A program made the position numbers and the translations under genes. A DNA stretch of 39,090 bases. Source: Rhizobiales bacterium 65-9 (GTDB lineage Bacteria > Pseudomonadota > Alphaproteobacteria > Rhizobiales > Beijerinckiaceae). The notes beneath the pieces were generated by a model. It was not told the DNA's origin. It did not search any database and saw only the letters and a list, made by a program, of their open reading frames with translations. Location: the NCBI GenBank assembly GCA_001899525.1, contig MKVY01000045.1:73622-112711 (forward strand), given 5' to 3'. Of the stretch, positions 13,579 through 21,598 are shown piece after piece. The number at the start of each line of letters is the position of its first letter. Position 1 is the stretch's first letter.

Positions 13579-15786
13579 ATGTCTCGTCTCATTCACCGCT
13601 GGCCGGGGCTCATCGCCGGGCTCCTGCTTCTGGTGCTCAGCCTTAGCGGTGCGGCGCTTTCGATTTTCCCGGCCGTCGAGCGCCTGTCTTCGCCGCAGGC
13701 CACGGCGGCGGTGTCCGTCGCCGATGTGGCGGGGCGCATCCAGGCCGCCCATCCCGAACTGGAACAGATACGGCGAGCGCCGTCGGGCCGGATCATTGCC
13801 TATTGGTTCGAGAACGGCGCCGCACAGGCGGCGATGATCGATCCGGTGACAGGGCAAAGCATCGCATCTGCCGATCCGAAACCGGTCGAACGTTGGCTGA
13901 CGAACCTGCATCGGTCGCTGTTTCTTGGAGATGGCGGCCGCATAGTGACAGCCGCAGGCGCGGCCGCAATGATGGTGCTGGCGATTTCCGGAGTGGTGCT
14001 TGTCGCGCGCCGGGCCGGAGGCTGGCAGCTTTGGTTCTCGCCGATGCGCGGCCCGCTTTCCGGAAGGCTGCATGTCGAGATCGCACGGCTGGCGGTCGCT
14101 GGATTGTTGCTGTCCTCAGCCACAGCCCTGTGGATGACGGCCTCGACCTTCGATCTTTTGCCGGATGAAGCTGCATCCCCGATTGCGCAGACGGATGCGA
14201 GCGGTCGAACGGGCATGACTGCCGCAGACATGGCCGCCCTTCGGGCCATACCCATCGCCGAACTGCGCAGCTTGTCGTTTCCCACGCCAGATGATGCGAG
14301 CGATGTCTTTACGCTGAAAACCGACCAAGGAACCGGCTACATCGATCAGGGCGATGGCAAGCTCCTGGCCTGGACCGGTCTTACCGGATGGCAGCGAGTC
14401 TCAGAAACGATCTACATGCTGCACACCGGACAAGGAGCGGCCACATTGGGGCTGGTTCTCGGACTGATGGCGCTCGGCGTTCCGGTCATGGCTGCGACGG
14501 GCTTCATCCTGTGGCTTGCCGGGTGGCGCGGGCGCTCTTGCATTCGCGGCAATGTTCCTGCCAGCCGTGCCGAGACGATCCTGCTGGTCGGCAGCGAGAG
14601 CGGCACCACTTGGGGATTTGCGGCAACGCTTCATGCGGTGCTCTCCAGGGCAGGCCAGACTGTCCACGCTGCCCCGATGTCCGCCTTCGATCCCGCGCGC
14701 TACGGGCGGGCCAGGCGTATCCTTATCCTTGCTGCCACCTATGGCGATGGTGACACGCCTGCCTCTGCTAAAGGGTTCCTCGAACGCATGAACGCTCTTG
14801 CCGCCGCTCCGGCGATCCCCATGGCTGTGCTTGGCTTCGGCGACCGCAGCTTTCCCGGCTATTGCGCCTATGCGCGAGCCGTTACCGAAACCGCGGAGCG
14901 TAAAGGCTGGGAGACGCTCATCCCCTTCGACACGGTGGACCGGCAGTCACCACAGGATTTCGCCCGTTGGGGCCGCTCATTGGGCGCGGCGACAGGTCTC
15001 GACCTCGATCTCGTCCATCAGCCGGTACAACCCGCCTCCATCGATCTGACGCTCGTCTCGCGCCGCGACTATGGCGCCAAGGTGCAAGCTCCCACGGTCA
15101 TCCTGCGATTTGCCTTGCCACAGGCTGCGCTCTGGCGGCGGCTTGTCGCCCGCGCGCCCGGCAATTTTGCCGCCGGCGATCTGCTTGGCATCCTGCCCGA
15201 AGGTTCGGCCGTTCCCAGGTTCTATTCGCTGGCTTCGGGCCGCCGCGACGGCTTCGTCGAGATCGTCGTGAAGAAGCATCCGGCCGGCTTGTGCTCGGGT
15301 CAACTCTACGAACTGAGGCCCGGCGATCGGATCAGGGGCTTCGTTCGGCGCAATCCCGGCTTCCATGCCGGAACCACGCGCAGGCCGCTGATCCTGATCG
15401 GAGCCGGAACGGGGATCGGTCCTCTTGCGGGCTTCGTGCGCGCCAATACGCGATGCCGGCCGGTTTATCTATTTTTCGGCATGCGCCATCCCGACAGCGA
15501 TTTTCTCTATCGCGAGGATTTTGCGAACTGGCAGGCAGAAGGGCGCCTCCGGCTAGTCGTGCCGGCCTGCTCGCGCGGGCGAAACCCTCGTTACGTCCAG
15601 GATGGTCTGCGCCATGAGGCGACAGAGATCGTGCGTCTCGTGCGCGAAGGCGCTCGGATCATGGTCTGCGGCGGCCGGGATATGGCGACTGGTGTTTCCA
15701 CAGCGCTCGGCGACATTCTTGCCCCGATGGGGCTGACGCCGAGCTTGCTGAAGGCGCAGGGACGCTATGTTGAAGACATCTACTGA
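13579..15786 (+). CDS. PepSY-membrane / flavodoxin / ferredoxin-reductase fusion
   Basis: A 735-residue membrane reductase. The N-terminal third (1-320) is a PepSY_TM module: helices at about 8-30, 122-143, 166-188 and 288-314, with soluble PepSY-like segments between. Histidines H6, H111, H165 and H282 near the helices are candidate haem ligands. A flavodoxin-like FMN domain follows (about 332-475, phosphate loop 'SESGTTWG' and 'TYGDGDTP'), then FAD- and NAD(P)-binding reductase domains (about 490-735, with 'RFYSLAS', 'GAGTGIGPLAGFV' and 'CGGRDMATGV', ending in an aromatic residue). The layout matches cytochrome-P450-reductase/sulfite-reductase flavoproteins fused to a transmembrane electron conduit. 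It should move electrons from cytosolic NAD(P)H through haems to the periplasm. ATG 13579 is preferred over GTG 13570 because GGCGGTG sits at a better distance. Confidence 0.87.
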   Translation: MSRLIHRWPGLIAGLLLLVLSLSGAALSIFPAVERLSSPQATAAVSVADVAGRIQAAHPELEQIRRAPSGRIIAYWFENGAAQAAMIDPVTGQSIASADPKPVERWLTNLHRSLFLGDGGRIVTAAGAAAMMVLAISGVVLVARRAGGWQLWFSPMRGPLSGRLHVEIARLAVAGLLLSSATALWMTASTFDLLPDEAASPIAQTDASGRTGMTAADMAALRAIPIAELRSLSFPTPDDASDVFTLKTDQGTGYIDQGDGKLLAWTGLTGWQRVSETIYMLHTGQGAATLGLVLGLMALGVPVMAATGFILWLAGWRGRSCIRGNVPASRAETILLVGSESGTTWGFAATLHAVLSRAGQTVHAAPMSAFDPARYGRARRILILAATYGDGDTPASAKGFLERMNALAAAPAIPMAVLGFGDRSFPGYCAYARAVTETAERKGWETLIPFDTVDRQSPQDFARWGRSLGAATGLDLDLVHQPVQPASIDLTLVSRRDYGAKVQAPTVILRFALPQAALWRRLVARAPGNFAAGDLLGILPEGSAVPRFYSLASGRRDGFVEIVVKKHPAGLCSGQLYELRPGDRIRGFVRRNPGFHAGTTRRPLILIGAGTGIGPLAGFVRANTRCRPVYLFFGMRHPDSDFLYREDFANWQAEGRLRLVVPACSRGRNPRYVQDGLRHEATEIVRLVREGARIMVCGGRDMATGVSTALGDILAPMGLTPSLLKAQGRYVEDIY

Positions 15787-16744
15787 ACAGAACCGGCTCT
15801 CAATGAACGGACCGACGATGGGTACACGCTGGTCGGCGTCGTTCTATGCGCCGGATGGACTTGACTCGGAAGCGGTCCGGCAGGCGTTGCAAGCCGCCGT
15901 GAATGAAGTCGACACGCAAATGTCGACCTGGAATCCGAACAGCGATCTCATGCGCTTGAATGCTGGCCGTCCCGGTGCGTGGATAAGCGTTCCGCCCTGC
16001 CTGGTGGAAGTGCTGCGGCTCGCCTTCGATATCGGCCGCGCCTCGGGCGGTGCGTTTGATGTCGGCGTCGGTGCGGCTGTGCGTGCATGGGGATTCGGTC
16101 CGGAAGCGGTCGACGAGGCCCGAATTCGAAAGGCGCTCGAAATGCCGCATCCGCCCGCCCATGAGATCGTGGAGCTGGATGTCGACGGTGGAAGGGCGCG
16201 AAGATTGGCGCCTGTGGACCTCGACCTCAATGGTATCGCCAAGGGGTACGGCGTGGACAGGCTGGCCGAGGTGCTGCACGGCTTCGGCATCGCTTCAGGT
16301 CTGGTCGGGATTGATGGCGAGATGCGCGCGTTCGGCCTGCATCCCGCCGGTGAGCCGTGGGTGATCGCTGTCGAGGCGCCCGATCCCGACCGCCGCGCTC
16401 CGCATTCGATCCTTGCCTTACAGGACGCAGCAGTCGCAACCTCCGGCGACTACCGGCATTGGCTCATGGCCGGAGGCCGACGATTGTCGCACACGATGAA
16501 CCCGCGCCGCGGAGCGCCCCTGCCTGAACCGCCGGCCTCCGTCACCGTCATCGCGCGAACCTGCGCAGAAGCCGATGCTTGGGCTACGGCTCTGATGGTC
16601 CTCGGCCCGAAAGCTGGAACGCAGCTTGCCGAGCGCGAGCGTCTGAATGCACTATTTTTATCGCGTGGTGCCGAAAGCACACTTCAGTCCAAAACGGTTG
16701 GATTGATATTCGACCCTTCCCATGATCATGGTGACGCTCACTAG
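15767..16744 (+). CDS. apbE: FAD:protein FMN transferase (ApbE family)
   Basis: A 325-residue ApbE protein. Visible motifs: 'GPTMGTRWSASF' near the N terminus, 'SGGAFDVGVGAAVRAWGFG', 'VDLDLNGIAKGYGVDRLAE', 'GIDGEMRAFG', 'VATSGDYRHW' and 'LSHTMNPRRGAPLP'. ApbE moves FMN from FAD onto a Thr or Ser of a target protein using a metal ion; the DUF2271 protein carries a fitting motif. The ATG at 15767 overlaps the reductase gene by 20 bases and has AGGGA six bases upstream; an in-frame ATG at 15803 would also keep the domain. Neither start gives a signal peptide or lipobox, although many ApbE proteins are exported. The last 15-20 residues look foreign, apparently from a recombination junction with the decayed gene that follows. 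Confidence 0.87.
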   Translation: MLKTSTEQNRLSMNGPTMGTRWSASFYAPDGLDSEAVRQALQAAVNEVDTQMSTWNPNSDLMRLNAGRPGAWISVPPCLVEVLRLAFDIGRASGGAFDVGVGAAVRAWGFGPEAVDEARIRKALEMPHPPAHEIVELDVDGGRARRLAPVDLDLNGIAKGYGVDRLAEVLHGFGIASGLVGIDGEMRAFGLHPAGEPWVIAVEAPDPDRRAPHSILALQDAAVATSGDYRHWLMAGGRRLSHTMNPRRGAPLPEPPASVTVIARTCAEADAWATALMVLGPKAGTQLAERERLNALFLSRGAESTLQSKTVGLIFDPSHDHGDAH

Positions 16745-17345
16745 CACCGGCGTGCAGCTCAAGCCACGGTTGTCGCTCAAGAATCTGCGGGAATATCTCA
16801 ATCGCTACATCTACCTGCCGCACCTGAAAGAGTAGGACGTACTGGTGAAGGCGTGCAGGCGACGATCAGCGGCATGCTGCTCGGTCCTTTCGCCTATGCC
16901 GAGCGGTGGGGTGAGAAGACGGGCATCTACCTGGGGCTTGCGATCGAACGTGCGAGTAACACGTCCCTGGTCATCGACAGCGACAGCACCATCAAACCGA
17001 ATGGGGTCGAAGCGCACTGTCCCGCACCGGTGCAACCTGGCCCTTGGGCGCGCACCTGGAAGCCCTGATGGCGGCACACCGACGCCCAGCGGGCTCGATG
17101 CGGGTGGTGGGTCGGCGACACCGCCGACAGAGAGGAAGCCGACGCGCTTCACCAGCGCCGTGATAGTCTCACCGGAGCGGCCTGCGCGGGACATTCATCA
17201 GATTGTCGAGGCGATCATCGAGCAACTCACGGCGCTTCCGGGCAGTCGGGTGAAGATCCGGCTCGAGATTGATACAGAAGTGCCGGAGGGCCTTGAACGT
17301 TCCAAGGTTCGGACGTTGGTCGAAAACGCCGCCGACCGCGACGTC
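16707..17345 (+). pseudogene. Decayed 3' end of a DUF499-type ATPase gene
   Basis: Three frames must be joined to read one protein tail. Frame one (from about 16707) gives 'VTLTSTGVQLKPRLSLKNL' and 'YLNRYIYLPHLKE', then a TAG. A second frame from about 16850 gives 'ATISGMLLGPFAYAERWGEK', 'LAIERASNTSLVIDSDS' and 'EAHCPAPVQPG'. A third from about 17050 gives 'PTPSGLDAGGGSATPP', 'RKPTRFTSAVIVSPERPARD' and 'EVPEGLERSKVRTLVENA'. I recognise this as the C-terminal end of a large DUF499 ATP-binding protein, a family found with DUF1156 methylases in putative phage-defence loci. The 5' part is missing and at least two frameshifts plus one stop are present, so the gene is dead. Confidence 0.6.
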
Positions 17346-17434
17346 TGGTTCAGATGTTGCGGCCGGTGATCCGCGCGATCGCACGCCGGCGTCTCATTCT
17401 TTTCGGTTTCGGTGGCGCACAACGTGAGCGGTTC

Positions 17435-18418
17435 TTACCGTCTTGCCGATCGCGCGATGGAGCGGGCGAGGCTCAGCAGCCGGCGGCATGCAGGATTATC
17501 GTTGCGCGCCGACCACACGGCGCTGAACGGCAGTATTTCACCGGCCATGCGCCGGTAGGCGATCCCTGGAAACTGCGCGACGGTCATGGCTTCGCTGGTG
17601 AGCGTGAGACCGCGGCCGACAGCGACCAAGGAGAGCATATTGTCCCGGCCGACATATTGGCAATGGATATCGGGATGATGACCGAGGTCCCCGAGGCGCC
17701 CGACCAGATAGTCGTGGATCTCCTGGCCGGGCGGCGCTTCGCTGACGATAAAGCGCTCGCCCGCCAGATCGCGCCATGCAAGTTCTGTTTGATCTGCAAG
17801 CGGGTGATCTGACGGGAGGACGGCGAACACCTCTTCAGACCAGAGCTGCTCGACTTCGCAACCGTCCCGCAGTGAGGAGCCTGTTACAAACGCCACGTCC
17901 AATTGGAGTTGCCGCACCGCGGCGATATGTTCGGGCTGATTGCCGTCGATGAGATCGACATGAACACGTTTGTATCGCTTACCGAAGGTGCGCAGCAGAT
18001 CGAACAGGAAGCCGGAAGCGATGGATGAGAGGACGCCGATCTTGATGTGCCCTTCTTCGGTTCGGCCTACGGCTGCGACATCGACCGCGCTAGCATGAAT
18101 ATGTCGGAGGGCGGTCCGAGCCCCTGGCAAATATTTCTGCCCGGCAACCGTAAGGCTGACGCCGCTGGCGTGGCGATGAAAGAGCGATGCGCCGAGCTGA
18201 TCCTCGAGGTCACGGATACGGCGACTGATCGTCGATTCCTGGATGCCGAGGGCGCGACCTGCCTGTCGAAAGCTTCCATATTCGGCAGCGGTCACGAAAT
18301 AACGCAGATGGTGCAGTTTGATCCGGCTATGTCGCTCAGCCCCGAACGCAAGATCGGAAAGGGAGCCGATCTTGGCGCCGTCAGAAAAGCTTCTGCCGTC
18401 GTGATCGGCGCTCGCCAT
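17435..18418 (-). CDS. LysR family transcriptional regulator
   Basis: A 327-residue protein. The winged helix-turn-helix begins at about residue 34 ('KLHHLRYFVTAAEYGSFRQA', then 'ESTISRRIRDLEDQLGASLF'). The C-terminal co-inducer domain spans about 120-320 with the usual 'HIKIGVLSSIAS' entry strand and hinge. The N terminus has some 30 extra residues before the HTH. The ATG at 18418 has GGAGA at a good distance, so the extension may be real. Genes of this type often lie just beyond trbI-DUF2274 in related elements, so it probably belongs to the conjugative element. No neighbouring target operon is obvious. The effector is unknown. Confidence 0.85.
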   Translation of the reverse strand: MASADHDGRSFSDGAKIGSLSDLAFGAERHSRIKLHHLRYFVTAAEYGSFRQAGRALGIQESTISRRIRDLEDQLGASLFHRHASGVSLTVAGQKYLPGARTALRHIHASAVDVAAVGRTEEGHIKIGVLSSIASGFLFDLLRTFGKRYKRVHVDLIDGNQPEHIAAVRQLQLDVAFVTGSSLRDGCEVEQLWSEEVFAVLPSDHPLADQTELAWRDLAGERFIVSEAPPGQEIHDYLVGRLGDLGHHPDIHCQYVGRDNMLSLVAVGRGLTLTSEAMTVAQFPGIAYRRMAGEILPFSAVWSARNDNPACRRLLSLARSIARSARR

Positions 18419-18520
18419 CAGGGTCTCCAGCCCGTTTCAAGGCTGTTGGCTACCGCGTTCGCGAAAGCGCAGATGGCGTTGTCGTTATGATCGTGTCGTT
18501 GCATCATGCCGCCCTCAAAG

Positions 18521-18602
18521 AACTTAACGACATTCAGTATGCGGCATGATGAGTCGCACACCGCACGGCGTCAATGATAAATGAACGACGTTAAGTTAAC
18601 GT
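18521..18602. promoter_or_regulatory. Palindrome and related half-site before the second tetR
   Basis: ACGTTAA-G-TTAACGT at 18588-18602 is a perfect 15-base inverted repeat with a one-base centre. A related half, AACTTAACG at 18521-18529, is the reverse complement of the CGTTAAGTT inside it. A longer inverted repeat (CATCATGCCGC at 18502-18512 and GCGGCATGATG at 18541-18551) surrounds the half-site. The region lies between divergent LysR and TetR genes, about 100 bases before the TetR start. A TetR operator is the likeliest reading. Confidence 0.5.
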
Positions 18603-18702
18603 ATGGTATACATGGCGCTCCGGTGTGCTGTGATTGATGCAACGGCCGCTGAGGGTCGAAGCCTAGCGGAAGATCGGGCGTAAAAAGTGGGTTTCGGGGC
18701 TG

Positions 18703-19344
18703 ATGGCGCGTCCAAGAAAAGAAGACACACTCGACATCGCGCCGCGAGCGGTCGCGGAAATGGTTCGCCTGCTGGCGGCGCGTGACGATTTCGATGTTCC
18801 GTTGGTGGCGGTGGCACAGGCGGTCGGCTGCACGCCGCCTGCGCTTTACGGCTATTTTCGCAACAAGGGCGCTCTGTTGCGGGCGGTGCGGGAAGAGGGC
18901 TTCAACCGGCTATATAATGAGAAACTGACGCTCTCGGAGCGGATGCACGCAGACCCCTTTGGCTACCTGCGTGAAGGGAGCTACGCCTATGCCCGCTTCG
19001 CACTCGACAATCCGACCCTGTACCGGCTGATGTTCGCACCTCCGCCCAGCCTCGGGATTGGTGATGATCCCCTGTCAGGCGATCCTGGCCGCCGAATATT
19101 CGAGCTGTTGCTCACGGGTCTTCGCGGCTGCCAGGCCCAGGGGTTTTTGCCGGGAATGGACCTCAATCGATATGCCTTCATGTTCTGGTCGGCGGTGCAT
19201 GGCGCGGTGTGCCTCGGTTTCCAGAATCGGGCGTTGGACGAAGCCGCGAAATGGGATGCGACACGCGAGGTCATCGACACACTCATGGAGATGATTGCTG
19301 CAACGGTGCCGGGCGACCGAAGCCAACAACTGCTGCGCGACTGA
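18703..19344 (+). CDS. TetR/AcrR family regulator with WHG-type C-terminal domain
   Basis: A 213-residue protein. The N-terminal HTH is at about residues 10-60 with 'VAVAQAVGCTPPALYGYFRN' as the recognition region. The C-terminal domain includes 'FWSAVHGAVCLGF', the Trp/His/Gly signature of the TetR WHG ligand-binding class. The upstream region carries a perfect 15-base palindrome and a related half-site that may be its operator. The DUF2945 gene starts 29 bases downstream and DUF488 overlaps that, so the three could be one operon. The ligand is unknown. It is unrelated in sequence detail to the TetR at 258. Confidence 0.85.
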   Translation: MARPRKEDTLDIAPRAVAEMVRLLAARDDFDVPLVAVAQAVGCTPPALYGYFRNKGALLRAVREEGFNRLYNEKLTLSERMHADPFGYLREGSYAYARFALDNPTLYRLMFAPPPSLGIGDDPLSGDPGRRIFELLLTGLRGCQAQGFLPGMDLNRYAFMFWSAVHGAVCLGFQNRALDEAAKWDATREVIDTLMEMIAATVPGDRSQQLLRD

Positions 19345-19373
19345 TCCGCCGGCTGCGAAGAGAGGCTGCGACC

Positions 19374-19583
19374 ATGACCAAATATTCCATTGGCGACCAT
19401 GTGAGCTGGAACTCCGAAGCCGGTCATGTGACAGGCAAGATCATCCGGGTTCATCATGCGGATTTCGACTACAAGGGCCATCGACACCGGGCGTCGAAGG
19501 ACGATCCGCAGTACGAGATCAAGAGTGACAAGACGGACCATGTCGCCGCTCACAAGGAAGCTGCGCTGACGAAGATCGATTGA
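19374..19583 (+). CDS. DUF2945 / TUDOR-like small protein
   Basis: A 69-residue protein starting 'TKYSIGDHVSWNSEAGHVTG', with 'IIRVH', 'HRASKDDPQYEIKSDKTDH' and 'AAHKEAALTKI'. This is the conserved pattern of the DUF2945 family, annotated as a 'hypervirulence-associated' TUDOR domain. The fold is a small SH3-like barrel; the biochemical role is not established. The stop codon shares one base with the start of the DUF488 gene (TGATG), so the two are translationally linked. Both are common together as stress-related cargo on mobile elements. Confidence 0.82.
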   Translation: MTKYSIGDHVSWNSEAGHVTGKIIRVHHADFDYKGHRHRASKDDPQYEIKSDKTDHVAAHKEAALTKID

Positions 19584-20146
19584 TGGCCGCGCAATTCGTC
19601 ACCATCGGCCATTCCAATCGCAGCCTCGGCGAATTTCTCGACATGCTGGGCGCCGCCCGGGTCGAGATGGTGATCGACGTGCGCGCCTTTCCCCGGTCGC
19701 GTAGCAATCCTGCCTTCAATATCGACGGTCTGCCGGAAGACCTGGCGCGGGCACAGATCGGTTACCGACATATGCCGGACCTGGGCGGCAGGCGGCCAAA
19801 GCAGACCGGTGTGAACGAAAGCCTCAATGCGCTATGGCGGGTGCAAAGCTTCCACAACTATGCTGACTATGCGCTCGGCGAGGCGTTCGTCGGCGCGTTT
19901 CATGATCTGGTGAGCCTCGGCCGCGATCACCGCCTGGCCCTGATGTGTTCCGAAGCGGTCTGGTGGCGATGCCATCGCCGCATCATCACCGACCATCTGC
20001 TACTGACTGGCCACGCCGTCGATCATCTGATGGCGCCGGGGCATAGCGAGCACGCCACGCCGACGCTGGGCGTGCAGAAGGACGCGCAGGGAAGAGTCAT
20101 CTATCCGGCGTCCACCGGGCCTGACCACGAGCCACCTCCAGGTTGA
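19583..20146 (+). CDS. DUF488 family protein
   Basis: A 187-residue protein with the DUF488 hallmarks: 'TIGHSNRSLGEFLDML' at the N terminus, 'VIDVRAFPRSRSNPAFN', 'YRHMPDLGGRR' and the C-terminal 'LMCSEAVWWRCHRRIITDHL', which holds the conserved Cys-Glu and Cys-His positions. The ATG at 19583 overlaps the DUF2945 stop; an in-frame TTG at 19580 is less likely. The family is widespread and its molecular function remains unclear; the conserved Cys and His suggest metal binding or catalysis. The gene converges on the transfer operon, with 59 bases between the stops. Confidence 0.85.
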   Translation: MAAQFVTIGHSNRSLGEFLDMLGAARVEMVIDVRAFPRSRSNPAFNIDGLPEDLARAQIGYRHMPDLGGRRPKQTGVNESLNALWRVQSFHNYADYALGEAFVGAFHDLVSLGRDHRLALMCSEAVWWRCHRRIITDHLLLTGHAVDHLMAPGHSEHATPTLGVQKDAQGRVIYPASTGPDHEPPPG

Positions 20147-20174
20147 ACGTCAGCCGTGGTTGGGGTTCCTCTTC

Positions 20175-20193
20175 AGGCCGTGCGGCGCGGCCT
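20175..20193. terminator. Possible bidirectional hairpin between DUF488 and DUF2274
   Basis: AGGCCG at 20175-20180 and CGGCCT at 20188-20193 form a G/C-rich stem with a 7-base loop between two converging genes. No T-run follows on either strand, so intrinsic termination would be weak. The assignment rests on position and stem strength only. Confidence 0.3.
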
Positions 20194-20205
20194 ACCTTGC
20201 CGGAT

Positions 20206-20430
20206 TCACTCGGGCTTCTGCATGGGGCGCCGCGCCTTTGCGAACCCGCGATCTGTCGCAATGAACCGCTCCAGCATGGGCACGATGAGTTTTGCCGGTT
20301 CGATCGGAGCGGCGGCCCCGGCCAGAAGACGGCCATATTCGGTCAGGTCGCGGTGGAGCGACGCCGGCAGCTCTACCGCGACTTTCACGGGCTTGTCGTC
20401 CGCGAGGGGACCGAGTTTCAGCTTCATCAT
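20206..20430 (-). CDS. DUF2274 protein at the end of the trb operon
   Basis: A 74-residue protein starting at one of two adjacent ATGs (20430 or 20427), with GAGG five to eight bases upstream. The sequence opens 'KLKLGPLADDKPVKVAVELP' and continues 'LHRDLTEYGRLLAG', then 'PAKLIVPMLERFIATDRGFA'. This is the DUF2274 pattern and looks like a ribbon-helix-helix fold (a beta strand, then two helices). The family almost always follows trbI in alphaproteobacterial conjugative elements, as here, starting two bases before the TrbI stop codon. A DNA-binding regulatory role is plausible but not shown. Confidence 0.8.
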   Translation of the reverse strand: MMKLKLGPLADDKPVKVAVELPASLHRDLTEYGRLLAGAAAPIEPAKLIVPMLERFIATDRGFAKARRPMQKPE

Positions 20431-20431
20431 G

Positions 20432-21598
20432 TCAGCCTCCATAGGGTTCGAGGACGAGATCGCGCGTCACGACGATCCTGACCGGGAAGCCCGGCCGGAT
20501 GGTCAGCGTCGGTGCGACGTTGAGCTGGCGGCGGACGATCTGCTGTCCGGCGTCGTTGATCGTGTCCTGGCCGCCGTTGCGGATGGCGCGGAGCAGCCGG
20601 TCCTGATCGTCGACGGCAAGCTCCGCCCCGACCGAAAGCAGCGTCGAGAGCCCGGCGGCCTTCGCCAAATCCCACCAATGATAGTCCACACCATCTTCAA
20701 GACCGGCATAGCCCTGCGTGTCGGTCCCAGGCTGGCGTTCGAGGACGATCGAGCGGCCGTTCGGCATGATGAGCCGGTTCCAGACGAGCAGCACGCGGCG
20801 CTGACCATATTGGACGTTGTTGTCGTACTGGCCGATGATCCGCGTGCCCTGTGGCACGAGCAGAATGCGTCCGGTGGGGCTGTCATAGATCGGCTCCGTG
20901 ACCTGGGCGATGATCTGGCCAGGAAGATCGGAGCGGATGCCGGTGATGAGCGCGGCCGAGATCACCGCGCCGGCCTGAAGCACGAAGGGCGACGCCGGCG
21001 GCGTCACGCGATCGGGCGTGACCGTGCGCCGGTCGGCCGCCGCGTTGAGGAAGGCGAGCTGCTTGTCCTGTCCCGTGGCGGCCTGTCCGCCCGCGCCGGC
21101 GCCGGAGAGATCGAGCCCGGCGAGACCGGGCATCGCGCCCGCCGTGCTGGAGGCCGTCGATCCCTGCCGCGACTGGAAGAAGACGGCGCTGAGGCGCGCG
21201 GCCTCTTCCTCGGCGCGGCGGCGCTGCTCGGCCTCGCTGACGCCGGGCGTCGGGGTGACGGGTGCTGCAATCGGCTGACCGTTGTTCTGCGCGCTCAAGA
21301 TGGGACCGCCGAGATCGCCGGGCAGCGCCGGGCCGAGAACCGGGCCGGTATAGTCCTTGGGCAAGCCGGCCAGGCCATCGGCGGTCTGGCGGCCGTTGGT
21401 GGAATATAGCTCGGCGCCGCCGTCGTCCGGCCCGCGCGTCTGGAGCGCGTAGATCAGCGATCCGCCAATGCCGACCAGAGCGACGGCCGCGACGCTCGCG
21501 AGCATTTTGCGCGAGAGGCGTGTGACGCGCGGCGGTTCGGCGCGAAGCCGCATCGGCGCGACGGGGGTGCTGGTCTCGGTGCTGGTGGTATCGGTCAT
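20432..21598 (-). CDS. trbI: TrbI, VirB10-like conjugal transfer protein
   Basis: A 388-residue protein. A short cytoplasmic Thr/Pro-rich tail is followed by one membrane helix (about residues 32-52), a Pro/Gly/Ala-rich periplasmic linker with a charged helical stretch ('EAEQRRRAEEEAARL'), and a C-terminal TrbI/VirB10 beta-barrel domain (about 195-385) with 'LQAGAVISAALITGIRSDLP', 'LLVPQGTRIIGQYD' and 'NGRSIVLE'. VirB10-type proteins span the envelope and link the inner-membrane ATPases with the outer-membrane pore of the type IV secretion system. The start codon shares a base with the trbG stop, as expected in this operon. Confidence 0.92.
   Translation of the reverse strand: MTDTTSTETSTPVAPMRLRAEPPRVTRLSRKMLASVAAVALVGIGGSLIYALQTRGPDDGGAELYSTNGRQTADGLAGLPKDYTGPVLGPALPGDLGGPILSAQNNGQPIAAPVTPTPGVSEAEQRRRAEEEAARLSAVFFQSRQGSTASSTAGAMPGLAGLDLSGAGAGGQAATGQDKQLAFLNAAADRRTVTPDRVTPPASPFVLQAGAVISAALITGIRSDLPGQIIAQVTEPIYDSPTGRILLVPQGTRIIGQYDNNVQYGQRRVLLVWNRLIMPNGRSIVLERQPGTDTQGYAGLEDGVDYHWWDLAKAAGLSTLLSVGAELAVDDQDRLLRAIRNGGQDTINDAGQQIVRRQLNVAPTLTIRPGFPVRIVVTRDLVLEPYGG

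Noticed and set aside
16845-17369. 174-codon plus-strand frame as an intact gene
   Set aside because: Only its second half reads as recognisable protein; the first half is the out-of-frame image of the neighbouring fragment. It is better explained as part of a frameshifted DUF499 relic.
20156-21409. 417-codon plus-strand frame opposite DUF2274 and trbI
   Set aside because: Antisense to confidently identified transfer genes; no start signal or domain.
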